A stretch of 64,000 nt of DNA from Sessilibacter corallicola (lineage in GTDB: Bacteria; Pseudomonadota; Gammaproteobacteria; Pseudomonadales; Cellvibrionaceae). Under the pieces are notes generated by a model. The model did not search any database. It was not told the DNA's origin and saw only the letters and a list, made by a program, of their open reading frames with translations. Of the stretch, positions 37,375-47,294 are shown in pieces; the stretch's first letter is position 1, and each line of letters opens with the position of its first letter. A program made the position numbers and the translations under genes. Location: NCBI RefSeq assembly GCF_021290925.1, contig NZ_JAJSLX010000001.1, forward strand, positions 124,001 to 188,000, in the 5' to 3' direction.

Positions 37375-38133
37375 CTAATTCAGCGTGAGCCAACCAAAAC
37401 CTTCGTCTTGGCAGGCATAAATGACGGTGGCAATTTTCTCTTCCCACTGCTGAAAATAATTTTGCACAATGTTCAAACTGTTATTTTGTTGACTGATATG
37501 AGCAATCACCAAATGCTGCATGGAATCAGAGTGAATTTGCTCCAAAAATTGATGCGCCTGATAATTACTTAAATGTCCCCACGGACCGGCTACTCGCTCT
37601 TTTAAGCTCGGCGGATAAGGACCTTGAGAAAGCATCACCGGATCGTGATTGGCTTCAAGAATTAAGCCGTCACAATTGCAAAAGTGTTTTTCAACATGCG
37701 TAGAAATGCTGCCTAAATCGGTAAGCACCCCCAAACGCTTTTGTTGAAACTCAACCACAAATTGCGCAGGCTCTCGGGCATCGTGCGGAACGGCCACAGG
37801 ATGAAGATCAAAATTGCCAATCGAAAAGCTTCGATAACCTTCAATAAATCGAAGATCTTCAATTTTACCCAGCTTATCGGTAAGCACCGTGCCCGGCGTG
37901 GCGTAGACAGGAATTTTAAATTTGCGCGCAAACGGGCCAACCCCTTTAATGTGATCACCGTGTTCATGAGTCACGATAATCGCATCTAAGGAGTTTGCTT
38001 CGATATTGAGGCGTGAGAGACGGCTGACGGTTTCTTTGATGGTAAAACCACAATCAATCAAGATGGTTGTACCGTCTGCTTGTACAACCAAACCATTGCC
38101 TTTACTGCCGCTGCCTAGGCTTGCGTATTTCAA
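37375..38133 (-). CDS. MBL-fold metal-dependent hydrolase (YycJ/WalJ-like)
   Basis: The 252-residue protein has the metallo-beta-lactamase metal-binding motif THEHGDHIKG (about residues 55-64), a start KYASLGSGSKGNGLVVQADGTTILIDCGF typical of the YycJ-like branch, later DLGSISTHV, LEANHDP and AHISQQNNS. YycJ relatives have been described as exonuclease-like hydrolases. It probably acts in the cytoplasm on nucleic acid. The frame starts with TTG at 38133, 9 bp after the bamC stop, and so seems translationally linked to bamC. Confidence 0.9.
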   Translation of the reverse strand: MKYASLGSGSKGNGLVVQADGTTILIDCGFTIKETVSRLSRLNIEANSLDAIIVTHEHGDHIKGVGPFARKFKIPVYATPGTVLTDKLGKIEDLRFIEGYRSFSIGNFDLHPVAVPHDAREPAQFVVEFQQKRLGVLTDLGSISTHVEKHFCNCDGLILEANHDPVMLSQGPYPPSLKERVAGPWGHLSNYQAHQFLEQIHSDSMQHLVIAHISQQNNSLNIVQNYFQQWEEKIATVIYACQDEGFGWLTLN

Positions 38134-38142
38134 TCGAAAAAC

Positions 38143-39321
38143 TTAAATCAAATTGTTACGAACAAGACTTAACAACTGTTTCGCGTCTTTCGGATCAATT
38201 TTTTCCGCGTAGGCGTTACGTACTCGAACTTCAACGTTGCGATCATCGCCGCTGACTAACACGAGATAACCCGGCACGTCGTCTAATTTTTCGGTTGAAG
38301 GCACTACCGATGGCAACAATGTATTTAAATCATCGGATGCTGGTAAATGGGTAACTACCTGATCGATGGTGTATGGCGTTTGCGGTTGATCACTGCTGGA
38401 TTTACCCGAGATAGCGTTGCTCACAGAGCGGATACCACGGCCAAGCCAGGTGGACTTTTTCTTTTTCGGAGTTTCGTAGTGAGCGTAGTAAATGCCTAAA
38501 TCGCTCTTTCGATCCCACAGATAAAAACCGTCTTTGCCAAGCGCATGCGCAATACTTGCCCAGGCACGCAAGTAATCAATTTTCATCTTAAGCACTGGCT
38601 CGCCGCTGTCGGATTCTTCGAGCACAACTTTGTAATCGCCACCAATGGTTTGCGCCAATAAAGACGACGACGAACGCTGTAAGTTGCTGGCTAATGTCGA
38701 CGATAACTCGTCAACCATCCACGCTTCGCGAGAATCTACCGAGCTGACTTTCGGCCAAATCGCTTTCGAGTCAGGCTGGCCGTTGGCGTCGGTTTGATGG
38801 TGGAGAATATGAATTTCAGCACTGTCTGGCTGAATACCGCTTTCGATGCGAATCTGGTAGCGGTCGTAGTGATCGCGGTCATCGGAAAACTGCAACCAAC
38901 TGGTTTCAATAATGCCTTCGGTTGGGTCGGTGTAAGACACGCTGAGATCGCGATCGCCCAAGAACTCGCGCACTTGCGGCCAAATCTCTGACGGCGAGCT
39001 GGTGATAAACACCCACTGGCGGCCAGAGAGTTTTTGAATTTTTACGGTGTCTTCAAGAAGTGTACTCGACAGCGGAATCGGTCTTGGCGTATCGAAGGAT
39101 TTACCGTAATCGTAGGTGGAATCTTCGATATCAGGAACGACGTAAATTTCTGCAAATCGCTCCTCGTTGCTATCATCGACATCGATCTGGGGAATCTCTT
39201 CCGCTTTTAAATATTCATCGCCACGGTTTTTAAAGTAGCCTTCATCGCCAAATAGAGCGCTACAACCGGTTAAAAACGAAAAGGAACCTGCAAAGAAAAC
39301 GACGGATAAAGACTTATTCAT
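38143..39321 (-). CDS. bamC: BamC, lipoprotein of the outer-membrane assembly complex
   Basis: BamC is an accessory lipoprotein of the BAM machine that folds outer-membrane proteins. The 392-residue protein has a lipobox FLTGC (C20), an unstructured N-terminal stretch, and two helix-grip domains: about 105-220 (WVFITSSPSEIWPQVREFLGDRDLSVSYTDPTEGIIETSW) and about 235-390. The latter is interrupted by an inserted linker around 280-325 and ends in DAKQLLSLVRNNLI. The order dapA-bamC (both minus strand, dapA first) is the classic gammaproteobacterial arrangement and supports the call. Confidence 0.93.
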   Translation of the reverse strand: MNKSLSVVFFAGSFSFLTGCSALFGDEGYFKNRGDEYLKAEEIPQIDVDDSNEERFAEIYVVPDIEDSTYDYGKSFDTPRPIPLSSTLLEDTVKIQKLSGRQWVFITSSPSEIWPQVREFLGDRDLSVSYTDPTEGIIETSWLQFSDDRDHYDRYQIRIESGIQPDSAEIHILHHQTDANGQPDSKAIWPKVSSVDSREAWMVDELSSTLASNLQRSSSSLLAQTIGGDYKVVLEESDSGEPVLKMKIDYLRAWASIAHALGKDGFYLWDRKSDLGIYYAHYETPKKKKSTWLGRGIRSVSNAISGKSSSDQPQTPYTIDQVVTHLPASDDLNTLLPSVVPSTEKLDDVPGYLVLVSGDDRNVEVRVRNAYAEKIDPKDAKQLLSLVRNNLI

Positions 39322-39426
39322 GTGGGTTTAAATAAACTCGTTGAAGCACTCGTGAATCGTATCGAACTGTTTAAATTGGACAGCAATTATGAAAACAGTT
39401 CGATACATGAGTCAGAAAAAAGAGGG

Positions 39427-40302
39427 TTACAGCGCACCGGCGTTGGCAAGTAGCTCACGCAAAGGTTGTTGCAGGTTCTCAGACAAAGGGGTTAACGGCA
39501 GACGAATACCAAATTCGGTCTTGCCCATCGCAGCCATTGCCCATTTCACCGGAATTGGATTCGGCTCAACGAACAAACCTTCATGCAACGGCATAAGCTG
39601 GTTGTTTAACGCACGAGCTTCGTCGGCAGACTTCTGCAATGCAAGCGCACACAGCTTAGCCATTTGATCGGGTAAAACATTAGCAGTGACACTGATGTTG
39701 CCGTGACCACCCGCAAGAATCAGCTCGACGGCCGTAATGTCGTCACCCGAATAGGTTAAAAAGTCGGACGGACAATTGGCGATGATTTCTTTGGCCCGCT
39801 CAATATCACCAGTAGCTTCTTTAACACCGATAATGTTGTTAACCGTAGACAGACGAATAACAGTCTCGGCTGACATATCAACCCCGGTACGGCCCGGTAC
39901 GTTGTAAAGAATTTGAGGAATATCGACGGATTTTGCGATGTGGCTGTAGTGCTGGAACAAACCTTCTTGTGTCGGCTTGTTGTAGTAAGGCGTTACTGAC
40001 AAACAGGCATCGGCGCCAATGTCTTTCGCCGCGCGGCTCAGTTCAATGGCCTCAGCGGTTGAGTTAGCGCCAGTACCAGCAATCACGGGAATGCGGCCGT
40101 TGACTTGATCAACCACTTTAGCAATCACTTCGGAATGCTCAGAAACCGTAAGGGTGGCAGATTCACCCGTGGTGCCTACAGCAACAATAGAATTGGTGCC
40201 CTTCTCTATATGCCACTCAACCAATTCGTGCAGGCTCTTCCAATCAAGTTGGCCGTCTGCGGTCATGGGAGTCACTAGGGCAACTATGCTTCCTTCTATC
40301 AT
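39427..40302 (-). CDS. dapA: 4-hydroxy-tetrahydrodipicolinate synthase
   Basis: DapA condenses pyruvate with aspartate semialdehyde, the first committed step of lysine and diaminopimelate synthesis. The 291-residue TIM-barrel protein shows GTTGESATL (substrate loop), PYYNKPTQEGLFQHY, YNVPGRTGVDMS and GVKEATGD, which carries the Schiff-base lysine. I start it at the ATG at 40302, which has GGAGACAG upstream; a TTG four codons earlier is unlikely. It is followed by bamC 105 bp downstream, probably in the same transcript. Confidence 0.97.
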   Translation of the reverse strand: MIEGSIVALVTPMTADGQLDWKSLHELVEWHIEKGTNSIVAVGTTGESATLTVSEHSEVIAKVVDQVNGRIPVIAGTGANSTAEAIELSRAAKDIGADACLSVTPYYNKPTQEGLFQHYSHIAKSVDIPQILYNVPGRTGVDMSAETVIRLSTVNNIIGVKEATGDIERAKEIIANCPSDFLTYSGDDITAVELILAGGHGNISVTANVLPDQMAKLCALALQKSADEARALNNQLMPLHEGLFVEPNPIPVKWAMAAMGKTEFGIRLPLTPLSENLQQPLRELLANAGAL

Positions 40303-40371
40303 TACTGTCTCCAAAGCGGTCTAGAAAACGCGTAATGGTACTTATCAGCTGTCAAGGGTACAAGTTTTAAC

Positions 40372-41310
40372 TCAAGAATTTTTACGTATGCCTTTGCTGT
40401 ATTTTCCATACAGCGGCTCAGAATTTTCCGGCCGGGTTTTAAATCGTCGGTGCACCCACAAATACTGCTCGGGATACTTGCGCACCTGGGCTTCAATTAG
40501 GTCGTTCACCCGCTGAACATCGGCGTTTTCATCGTCGCTGGGAAAATTCTCTAACGGCGGCAGAATCTCCACCTGGCAGCGGCCCTGGTCGTCGCGGCGA
40601 TGAAAGATCGGTACCACTGGCGCTTTGCCGAGCTTGGCGAGTCGTGGCGTTGCCGTAATCGTCGCCGCAGGAATGCCAAAAAAGGTAGCAAAGATTCCCT
40701 GTTTAATGCCGTAATCTTGATCCGGCGCGTACCAGAGGATTCGTCCTGATCGCATTACCTTAATAGCGCCACGCAAATCGTTGCGATCAATCATTTTACA
40801 CTCGGGATTGTGCCTACCCCGCGCTTTGCGCTGTACGTGATCAAACACCGGATTTTTGTGCGCCCGGTACATCATGTCGATTTTAGTGAAGTAAGGGTTT
40901 ACCACCGCGCTCATGGTCTCAATGGTGGTGTTGTGCATACTCAGCATCAAGGCACCGGAGTCCAAATTTTGCAAATGCTCAAGCCCGGTAACATCGCCAA
41001 TGTTCTTCAATCGCCAGTGCGGCTGGAACCAACACATGCCCATTTCTAGGCCATTCATGGAGGTATGAAACAGGTTCTTACGCAGCAAACTCTCACGCTG
41101 CTCAGGTGACAGCTCTGGAAAGCACAACTCAATGTTGCGACTCGCAATCGCACAGCGGCGCTTGGCGAATTTTCTCATTAGAGTGGCCATGAGCTGGCCG
41201 ATAAGACGAAGCACAGATAGCGGCAATTGCGAAAACAATTTCCAAAGACCAATGACGAACCAGGTTCGCCAGTACTTTGGGTGCCACAACGAGGTTTGTT
41301 TGGATTCCAT
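40372..41310 (-). CDS. LpxL/LpxM-type lipid A acyltransferase (lysophospholipid acyltransferase family)
   Basis: This inner-membrane enzyme adds a secondary acyl chain to lipid A precursors. The protein (312 residues from the ATG at 41310; GTG at 41316 also possible) has one N-terminal membrane segment (about 12-35), the HX4E catalytic motif MHNTTIE, RAHKNPVFD, WYAPDQDYG and the C-terminal YLWVHRRFKTRP, all features of the LpxL/LpxM family. Which acyl chain it adds cannot be told. It lies upstream of dapA on the same strand with a 69-bp gap, and downstream of the fabV terminator. Confidence 0.9.
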   Translation of the reverse strand: MESKQTSLWHPKYWRTWFVIGLWKLFSQLPLSVLRLIGQLMATLMRKFAKRRCAIASRNIELCFPELSPEQRESLLRKNLFHTSMNGLEMGMCWFQPHWRLKNIGDVTGLEHLQNLDSGALMLSMHNTTIETMSAVVNPYFTKIDMMYRAHKNPVFDHVQRKARGRHNPECKMIDRNDLRGAIKVMRSGRILWYAPDQDYGIKQGIFATFFGIPAATITATPRLAKLGKAPVVPIFHRRDDQGRCQVEILPPLENFPSDDENADVQRVNDLIEAQVRKYPEQYLWVHRRFKTRPENSEPLYGKYSKGIRKNS

Positions 41311-41386
41311 AGACACAAAGCAGCGTGTTGATACGATTTAACGCGCGGTTAAATCAGGGTTACAACCAAGAAAAGAAGTAAACGAA

Positions 41387-41425
41387 AAGGCCCATCGGAA
41401 TGATAAAAACATTCAAATGGGCCTT
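41387..41425 (-). terminator. Terminator of fabV
   Basis: AAGGCCCAT and ATGGGCCTT form the outer stem, with an inner GAATG/CATTC helix. On the minus strand it ends in TTTT after the stem. It lies 51 bp past the fabV stop. Confidence 0.8.
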
Positions 41426-41476
41426 AAAACCGACATTACTCAGGTTTTGTAGTACTCAGGCTTCTAGTCCCTCTAA

Positions 41477-42667
41477 TTAGGAGAGAAAATCTGCCTCAAC
41501 CAAAGTAGAAACGTCCTGTTCGTAATCGACGGATTCAACACCAAAACCAAACAGTTTCAAGAACTCGGCGTTGTATCCTTTGTAATCGGTCAATTCAAAC
41601 AAGTTGTCTTCAGTCACCTTCGGCCAAATATCTTCCACTTTGGCTTGGGTTTCAGGCGTTAACTCGCGGTCATCCATACGCAAACGATTGACATCGTCTA
41701 GGCGTGGCGTTTGAGTGTACAAACCTTCGGTGAACAAACGGTAAGCTTGTTCGATACAACCTTCGTGGGTGCCGTCTTCTTTCATCACCTTGTAAAGAGT
41801 AGAAATGTACAAAGGCATTACCGGAATTGCCGAACTCGCCTGAGTTACCAACGCTTTCAATACAGAAACGTAAGCCTTACCGTTTAAGCCAGAGAGTTGC
41901 TCAGTGATGCTGGTTGCGGCGCGATCCAAATCTTCCTTCGCACGACCAATGGTTGCTTTACCGTAGATTGGCCAAGTCAATTTTTCACCCAGGTAGGTGT
42001 AAGCTGTGGTGTGGCAACCTTCTGCAAGCACACCGGCTTCGGATAAAGCATTCATCCAAAGTTCCCAGTCTTCACCACCCATAACCTTAACGGTACCGGC
42101 GATTTCTTCTTCTGAGGCTGGATCAATGGTGATATCAGAAATTTTTAGGGTATCGGTATTTAGGTTTTTCGCCGTGTACGACTCGCCGATTGGCTTCAAA
42201 ACCGAAGAGTGAACTTCGCCCGTTTCAGGATCGGTTCTGCGCGGTGCCGCAAGACTGTAGACCACCAAATCGATCTTGCCCATGTCGGCCTTGATCACAT
42301 CAATGGCTTTTTGCTTGGCATCATTTGAAAACGCATCGATATTCATGCTCTTGGCGTACAAACCGGCTTCCTTCGCCTTAGCCTCAAAAGCCGCCGCGTT
42401 GTAAAAACCCGCAGAACCAGGCTTGCGCTCAGTAGGTGGTTTTTCGAAGAATAAGCCGAATGTTTTAGCGCCAGAACCAAAAGCCGCAGTGATGCGAGAA
42501 GCGAGGCCATAGCCTGTCGAAGAACCAAGCACAAGAACATTTTTAGGGCCGTTTTCAACCGCAGGCTGAGACTTAACGAAATCAATTTGCTCTTGAACGT
42601 TGGCGGCACAACCGGCCGGATGTGCATTGATACAAATGAAACCACGTACTTTTGGTTTGATGATCAT
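41477..42667 (-). CDS. fabV: FabV, NADH-dependent trans-2-enoyl-ACP/CoA reductase
   Basis: FabV reduces the enoyl intermediate in each cycle of fatty acid elongation; this class is typically insensitive to triclosan. The 396-residue protein fits the long SDR family: [20 protein letters not shown] at the start, the nucleotide fold [30 protein letters not shown], and the active-site region [28 protein letters not shown] with the Tyr-x8-Lys spacing. The C-terminal [19 protein letters not shown] is also typical. Strong AGGTTAGTTT-type site before ATG. It stands alone between its terminator and miaE. Confidence 0.96.
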   Translation of the reverse strand: MIIKPKVRGFICINAHPAGCAANVQEQIDFVKSQPAVENGPKNVLVLGSSTGYGLASRITAAFGSGAKTFGLFFEKPPTERKPGSAGFYNAAAFEAKAKEAGLYAKSMNIDAFSNDAKQKAIDVIKADMGKIDLVVYSLAAPRRTDPETGEVHSSVLKPIGESYTAKNLNTDTLKISDITIDPASEEEIAGTVKVMGGEDWELWMNALSEAGVLAEGCHTTAYTYLGEKLTWPIYGKATIGRAKEDLDRAATSITEQLSGLNGKAYVSVLKALVTQASSAIPVMPLYISTLYKVMKEDGTHEGCIEQAYRLFTEGLYTQTPRLDDVNRLRMDDRELTPETQAKVEDIWPKVTEDNLFELTDYKGYNAEFLKLFGFGVESVDYEQDVSTLVEADFLS

Positions 42668-42939
42668 AAACTAACCTTTGTTATTACCAGAAACAGCTTT
42701 CGACTTTCAGAAAACCAGTGTCTTTGTGTACTGCTCATTCTGAAATCTAACGCCTAAACCGGTCCATTATAAAGTGCGAAATCTACTACGCCACAGAAAT
42801 GCGGTCATTCCCCGAAATTACAATAGCAAGGTGTTTAAAATCTTAAGGCCTCTGGGAGTAATTCTGGTGTTCATCGATGGTTCCTATATAATTCCGCCTC
42901 ATTCAAAACCCTACAATTTATACAATATTTAAGTAACGC

Positions 42940-43512
42940 ATGAGTTTTCTTCGATTTAAAACAAGCAATGACTGGGTAACAGCGGTATTAGAAGATTTCG
43001 ATACCTTCCTTCAAGATCACGCCGCCGCCGAGAAAAAAGCCTCTGGCATGGCCGTTTCTATGCTGTCGCACTACCCTGATCGGGTGGAATTAGTTACCGC
43101 AATGACCGATCTTGCCATCGAAGAAATGAGCCACTTCAAAGAAGTGGTTAAACTTATTTATGAGCGCGGTTGCATTTTGGGCGATGACCAAAAAGACCCC
43201 TACATCAACGATTTCAGAAAATCCTTTCGCAAAGGTACCAACGAGTACTTTTTGGATCGTTTGCTGGTTGGCGGCATTATTGAAGCCCGTGGCTGTGAAC
43301 GCTTTGCCCTGGTTGGCGAAGCCCTACCCGCTGGTAAACTCAAAGCTTTTTACGAAGCCATTGCCGCCAGCGAAGGCCGCCATCACGAGCTGTTTGTTGA
43401 GCTGGCGGAAAAATACTTTGAAAAATCCGTCGTAGACGCGCGCCTTGATCAACTGCTCGACATAGAAGCCGCCATCGTTGAACGACTCCCCATTCGCGCC
43501 GCCTTACACTAA
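42940..43512 (+). CDS. miaE: tRNA-(2-methylthio-N6-isopentenyladenosine37) hydroxylase
   Basis: MiaE is a non-heme di-iron monooxygenase that hydroxylates the isopentenyl group of ms2i6A37 in tRNAs, the last step in that modification. The 190-residue four-helix-bundle protein shows the iron ligand pattern DHAAAEKKASG, EEMSHFKEVV, GIIEARGCERF and ASEGRHHELFVEL. Length is normal. It is divergent from fabV and upstream of argS. The MiaA/MiaB partners are elsewhere. Confidence 0.95.
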   Translation: MSFLRFKTSNDWVTAVLEDFDTFLQDHAAAEKKASGMAVSMLSHYPDRVELVTAMTDLAIEEMSHFKEVVKLIYERGCILGDDQKDPYINDFRKSFRKGTNEYFLDRLLVGGIIEARGCERFALVGEALPAGKLKAFYEAIAASEGRHHELFVELAEKYFEKSVVDARLDQLLDIEAAIVERLPIRAALH

Positions 43513-43581
43513 GCCGATCTAAAAGCCTGTTACCGCCGAGGTTACAAGCTCGGCGTAACTCGCTACAATTGCGCGCTTTAG

Positions 43582-43602
43582 CCCCGCACATGCGGGGAAC
43601 AC
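43582..43602. repeat. Solitary type I-E CRISPR-repeat-like hairpin (copy 1)
   Basis: CCCCGCACATGCGGGG followed by AACAC. Read on the minus strand it is GTGTTCCCCGCATGTGCGGG(G), like the 5' part of the type I-E CRISPR repeat consensus. There is only one copy here, no spacer array and no cas gene. It sits 46 bp upstream of argS, where it could also act as a plain hairpin. Confidence 0.6.
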
Positions 43603-43647
43603 TGCACCTATAACCTTCTTTTCTGACCTCAAGTTTCAAATAAAACC

Positions 43648-45381
43648 ATGAATATTCGCGACTTTTTGAGTGATAACGTAAAACAAGCCATGACCAAAGC
43701 TGGCATTCCGGATAACTTTGAGCCACACCTAGCTCAACCGAAAAAAGCCGGTTTTGGCGACTACCAAGCCAACGGCGCCATGGCTGCGGCCAAGGCCATG
43801 AAAACCAACCCTCGCGAAATCGCCGGTAACATTGTTGCAAACCTAGAACTTGAAGGCATCGCTGAAAACGTAGAAATCGCAGGCCCAGGGTTTATTAACA
43901 TTCACCTCAACCCACAGTGGTTGGCCGAGCAGCTCGCCAACGCCCAAGGTAACGACAAGTTTTGTGTCGAACAAACCGATCAATCGCAAACCATTGTTAT
44001 CGATTATTCCGCCCCGAACCTCGCCAAAGAAATGCACGTGGGCCATTTACGTTCCACCATTATTGGTGACGCTATTGCACGCACCATGGAATTTTTGGGT
44101 CACAAAGTCGTTCGCCAAAATCACGTAGGCGATTGGGGCACTCAATTCGGTATGTTAATCGCCGAACTAGAACACCAAAAAAATGACAACGCCGAAATGG
44201 CGCTCAGCGATTTAGAAGTGTTTTATCAACAGGCGAAAAAACATTTCGACGAAGACGAAGACTTCGCCAATACCGCACGTGAATACGTCGTGAAATTGCA
44301 ATCGGGCGACGAGCGCGTTTTAGGTTTGTGGGAACAATTCAGAGAAATTTCTCTCAGCCACGGCGAAGAAATTTATAAAAAACTGAACGTATCACTCACC
44401 CGCGACGACGTTATGGGTGAAAGCGCCTACAACGACGACCTTGCCAACGTTGTGCAAGATTTAATGGACAAAGGTTTTGCCGTTGAAGACCAAGGAGCAA
44501 TCGTTGTCTTTTTGGATGAATTCGCCGATAAAGACGGCAAACCAAGCCCAGTAATTATTCGCAAACGCGAAGGCGCTTATCTTTACGCAACCACCGATTT
44601 AGCGTGCTTGCGTTACCGAGTCGGTAAATTAAGCGCTGATCGTTTAATGTATTTTATTGATGCGCGCCAAAGCTTGCACATGCAACAGGTGTACACCATT
44701 GGTAAAAAAGCCGGTTACATCGACGATACCGTCAGTTTTGAGCACCACGGTTTTGGCACCATGAACGGCGAAGACGGCACACCGTTTAAAACCCGAACCG
44801 GCGGCACCGTAAAACTCGCGCAATTATTGGATGAAGCCGTTACCCGCGCGCGCGAAATTATCGAAGAAAAAAATCCAGAATTATCCGACGAAGAAAAAGC
44901 AGAAATTTCTCGTAAAGTCGGTATTGGTGCCGTTAAATACGCTGACCTTTCTAAAACACGAACCACCGACTACATTTTCAGTTGGAAAAGCATGCTCGCG
45001 TTTGAAGGCAACACCGCACCGTATTTGCAATACGCCTATACCCGCATTCAAAGTATTTTCAGAAAAGCAGACATCACGCCAGAAAACTTTACCGGCAACA
45101 TTGCGTTAACCGAACCACAAGAAAAAGCGCTCGCGTTAAAATTATTGCAATTATCGGAAACCCTAGATCAAGTCGCCAAAGACGCATTCCCACACGTGCT
45201 TTGTACGTATCTTTTCGAATTAACCAGCCAATTTATGAGCTTCTACGAGGCCTGCCCAATTTTAAAAGACGGTATTGAACCAGACCAACGCAACAGCCGA
45301 TTAATGTTGTGTAAATCGGTTGCTCAAGCCTTGGATTTAGGTTTAGGGTTATTGGGTATTGAGGTTATGGAGAAGATGTAA
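43648..45381 (+). CDS. argS: Arginyl-tRNA synthetase
   Basis: ArgS charges tRNA-Arg with arginine. The 577-residue class I enzyme shows the N-terminal tRNA-recognition domain ([15 protein letters not shown]), the HIGH-type motif in [47 protein letters not shown] and [25 protein letters not shown], which replaces KMSKS as usual in this family. The C-terminal anticodon-binding domain ends in [14 protein letters not shown]. Length matches E. coli (577). A near-perfect palindromic terminator follows. Confidence 0.98.
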   Translation: MNIRDFLSDNVKQAMTKAGIPDNFEPHLAQPKKAGFGDYQANGAMAAAKAMKTNPREIAGNIVANLELEGIAENVEIAGPGFINIHLNPQWLAEQLANAQGNDKFCVEQTDQSQTIVIDYSAPNLAKEMHVGHLRSTIIGDAIARTMEFLGHKVVRQNHVGDWGTQFGMLIAELEHQKNDNAEMALSDLEVFYQQAKKHFDEDEDFANTAREYVVKLQSGDERVLGLWEQFREISLSHGEEIYKKLNVSLTRDDVMGESAYNDDLANVVQDLMDKGFAVEDQGAIVVFLDEFADKDGKPSPVIIRKREGAYLYATTDLACLRYRVGKLSADRLMYFIDARQSLHMQQVYTIGKKAGYIDDTVSFEHHGFGTMNGEDGTPFKTRTGGTVKLAQLLDEAVTRAREIIEEKNPELSDEEKAEISRKVGIGAVKYADLSKTRTTDYIFSWKSMLAFEGNTAPYLQYAYTRIQSIFRKADITPENFTGNIALTEPQEKALALKLLQLSETLDQVAKDAFPHVLCTYLFELTSQFMSFYEACPILKDGIEPDQRNSRLMLCKSVAQALDLGLGLLGIEVMEKM

Positions 45382-45420
45382 TCAGCTAGATTCTACGCAC
45401 AACTAATCCCTCCACACAAT

Positions 45421-45456
45421 AAAGGCCAATGAATATTCATTGGCCTTTATTTTTTC
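45421..45456 (+). terminator. Terminator of argS
   Basis: AAAGGCCAATGAATATTCAT and its exact mirror form a perfect 28-nt palindrome (45421-45448), followed by ATTTTTTT. It works as an intrinsic terminator 40 bp after argS. Confidence 0.92.
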
Positions 45457-45702
45457 CCTCAAAAAACCTCAAGAAAACAAAATCCGACTCAAAAAGTATC
45501 TAACGCTGCCACATTTTCCAGGTACTAAATAGATATTCAAAACTGTAGATTAATTTAAGCTAATTAATAAAAAATAAATAATCCAAAGCTTTTAACAGAA
45601 ACTCCTGCACTTATTTTTCTAACAAGTTAGCCAGACCAATCATCGCAGTTTTATTTCCATCAACTCCGATGTAAAAAATTTCAGTCAATCAGAGCCACTT
45701 TA

Positions 45703-46941
45703 ATGAAATCTTTAAATACTTTGATAATAACATCATTAATTTCGTCAGCTGCATTTTCAGAATCCGTAATTATCGACAACGAATCATCAGATTTTAATAT
45801 TATCTCAGGAAACTGGGCAATAAGTTCGTTTTTTCCAGGATTTGTCGGTAATAATTACCGACATGACAATAATTCAAGCGATTTTTTTGAAGCCCAGTGG
45901 CAATTGCCCATACAAGATGAAGAAAGTTATGAAGTTTTTGCACGTTGGTCCACATCCGCACAGAGAGCCACTAATGCAACTTATATTGTTAACCACTTTG
46001 AAGGAGAGACTGTTCTTCAAATAAATCAGCAGGAAAATAGTGGAGAATTTGTTTCACTAGGAATTTTTACCGCGCCCACATCGGTTACCATAAATAACCA
46101 AGATGCCGATAATATTGTTGTCGCCGATTCCATTATGATTTCCTTAGCAACCGATACCACAGATTCTGACGGAGATGGATTAACCGACGAACAAGAAAAC
46201 GAAATATTTTTCTCCGATCCTAATAATCCATTCAGCCTAGATGTATCTGGCTTTTTAAATGATGGGTTATTTGATTCGGATAGTGACGGCTTCAGTAATA
46301 TTGATGAATTAAGACGTGGTTTTGATCCTATTGATCCTAACTCGGTACCGCCAATATCAACCGAAAATAATACCTTTGCAGGCAACGTCACCATAGAAGG
46401 TGCTGTTTTATTAACACCACAATTAACCGAGCCATTTTTTTGTGAATTTCAAAATCGTGGCGCGATTTATTACGACGACACATTAGAAACGGCTTTAATT
46501 TGTAACGGAACAGAATGGTCAGAGTTTAGAGGCCCTATTGGCCCACAAGGTGAGCGCGGCGCAACAGGACCGATAGGTCCGCAAGGCATTCAGGGAGAGC
46601 AGGGAATACAAGGTGAAACAGGCCCAGCTGGACCACAAGGTATTCAAGGAGAACAAGGAGAAATTGGACCGGAAGGACCACAAGGCCCTGCGGGAGGATC
46701 TTCGGTGGGATTTCAGATTGTGGCTTTTGGTACCAATTCAGGAAATCGCTGTGTGAACGTACTATCATCCACAAGGCACTCTGATGGAACAAGTTTATTT
46801 CTTAGAGAAAACTCTGGTTCGTGCAGATGCCGTGAGGGCTCAATTAATCGGACTCTTGGATCTATAGTTTCTGGAACTGGCGCAGAGGGTGACGATATAA
46901 GAACTAGCCAATCAGTAATCTGTATTATTCCTCTCGATTAA
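45703..46941 (+). CDS. Exported mosaic protein: golvesin-like + TSP3-like + collagen-like repeats
   Basis: This 412-residue protein has a Sec signal (about 1-19). Residues about 20-145 resemble the golvesin-type domain found beside bacterial polysaccharide lyases ([38 protein letters not shown]). Residues about 151-212 hold acidic Asp-rich repeats ([24 protein letters not shown]), like thrombospondin type 3 calcium sites. Residues 277-330 are eighteen uninterrupted Gly-X-Y triplets (collagen-like). A C-terminal domain of about 80 residues with four cysteines follows. It is probably a surface or secreted trimeric fibre with a calcium-stabilised stalk. Two tiny secreted peptide genes converge on it. 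Function is unknown. Confidence 0.82.
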   Translation: MKSLNTLIITSLISSAAFSESVIIDNESSDFNIISGNWAISSFFPGFVGNNYRHDNNSSDFFEAQWQLPIQDEESYEVFARWSTSAQRATNATYIVNHFEGETVLQINQQENSGEFVSLGIFTAPTSVTINNQDADNIVVADSIMISLATDTTDSDGDGLTDEQENEIFFSDPNNPFSLDVSGFLNDGLFDSDSDGFSNIDELRRGFDPIDPNSVPPISTENNTFAGNVTIEGAVLLTPQLTEPFFCEFQNRGAIYYDDTLETALICNGTEWSEFRGPIGPQGERGATGPIGPQGIQGEQGIQGETGPAGPQGIQGEQGEIGPEGPQGPAGGSSVGFQIVAFGTNSGNRCVNVLSSTRHSDGTSLFLRENSGSCRCREGSINRTLGSIVSGTGAEGDDIRTSQSVICIIPLD

Positions 46942-46972
46942 ATTAATTTTTTACTCATTACATGAATTTTAA

Positions 46973-46991
46973 CCCCGTACACAGGGAACAC
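46973..46991. repeat. Degenerate type I-E CRISPR-repeat-like sequence (copy 2)
   Basis: CCCCGTACACAGGGAACAC resembles the copies at 43582 and 48223 with two bases lost and the stem weakened to CCC/GGG. It has the same orientation, 31 bp after the collagen-like gene. Confidence 0.4.
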
Positions 46992-47008
46992 CTTACTATA
47001 TACTATTA

Positions 47009-47049
47009 ATTGAAACTGACGCCTAACTATAGACATCAGTTTCAATCTT
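47009..47049. terminator. Terminator between collagen-like gene and peptide gene
   Basis: ATTGAAACTGA and TCAGTTTCAAT form a perfect 11-bp stem with a 16-nt loop, followed by CTTT on the plus strand. It separates two converging genes. Confidence 0.7.
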
Positions 47050-47056
47050 TACTGCA

Positions 47057-47191
47057 TTAAGGCGAAGGACAAATTAATGGAAAGAGAGTAATACCCAAGA
47101 ATCCGCAGTCTTCTGCCGACACTGTGGCTGAAACACTGGAAGTAAATAACATAACAGCTGCTATTCCGATCAGAGATTTTCTTCTAAGCAT
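47057..47191 (-). CDS. Tiny secreted peptide 1 (44 residues)
   Basis: An ATG at 47191, preceded by AGGAAAAACT, opens a 44-residue frame. It starts MLRRKSLIGIAAVMLFTSSV, a full Sec signal (basic start, hydrophobic core, SVSA cleavage site near residue 22). The mature part is only about 22 residues and contains two cysteines 13 apart (DCGFLGITLFPLIC) before ending PSP. Signal, ribosome site and composition support a real gene. No family is recognised. It converges with the collagen-like gene and is followed upstream (same strand) by a second such peptide gene. Confidence 0.6.
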   Translation of the reverse strand: MLRRKSLIGIAAVMLFTSSVSATVSAEDCGFLGITLFPLICPSP

Positions 47192-47294
47192 AGTTTTTCC
47201 TACCAATGACAATAGCCTAAAAATTAGCGATTGCATATTAAGAGTGAATGAAAATTTTAGGTAAAGACAATAAAATTAATAAATATTTATCATC

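Noticed and set aside
43340-43840. 166-codon minus-strand frame across the miaE-argS junction
   Set aside because: Composition is Arg/Trp/Leu-rich as in shadow frames, and it lies opposite the conserved coding of miaE and argS.
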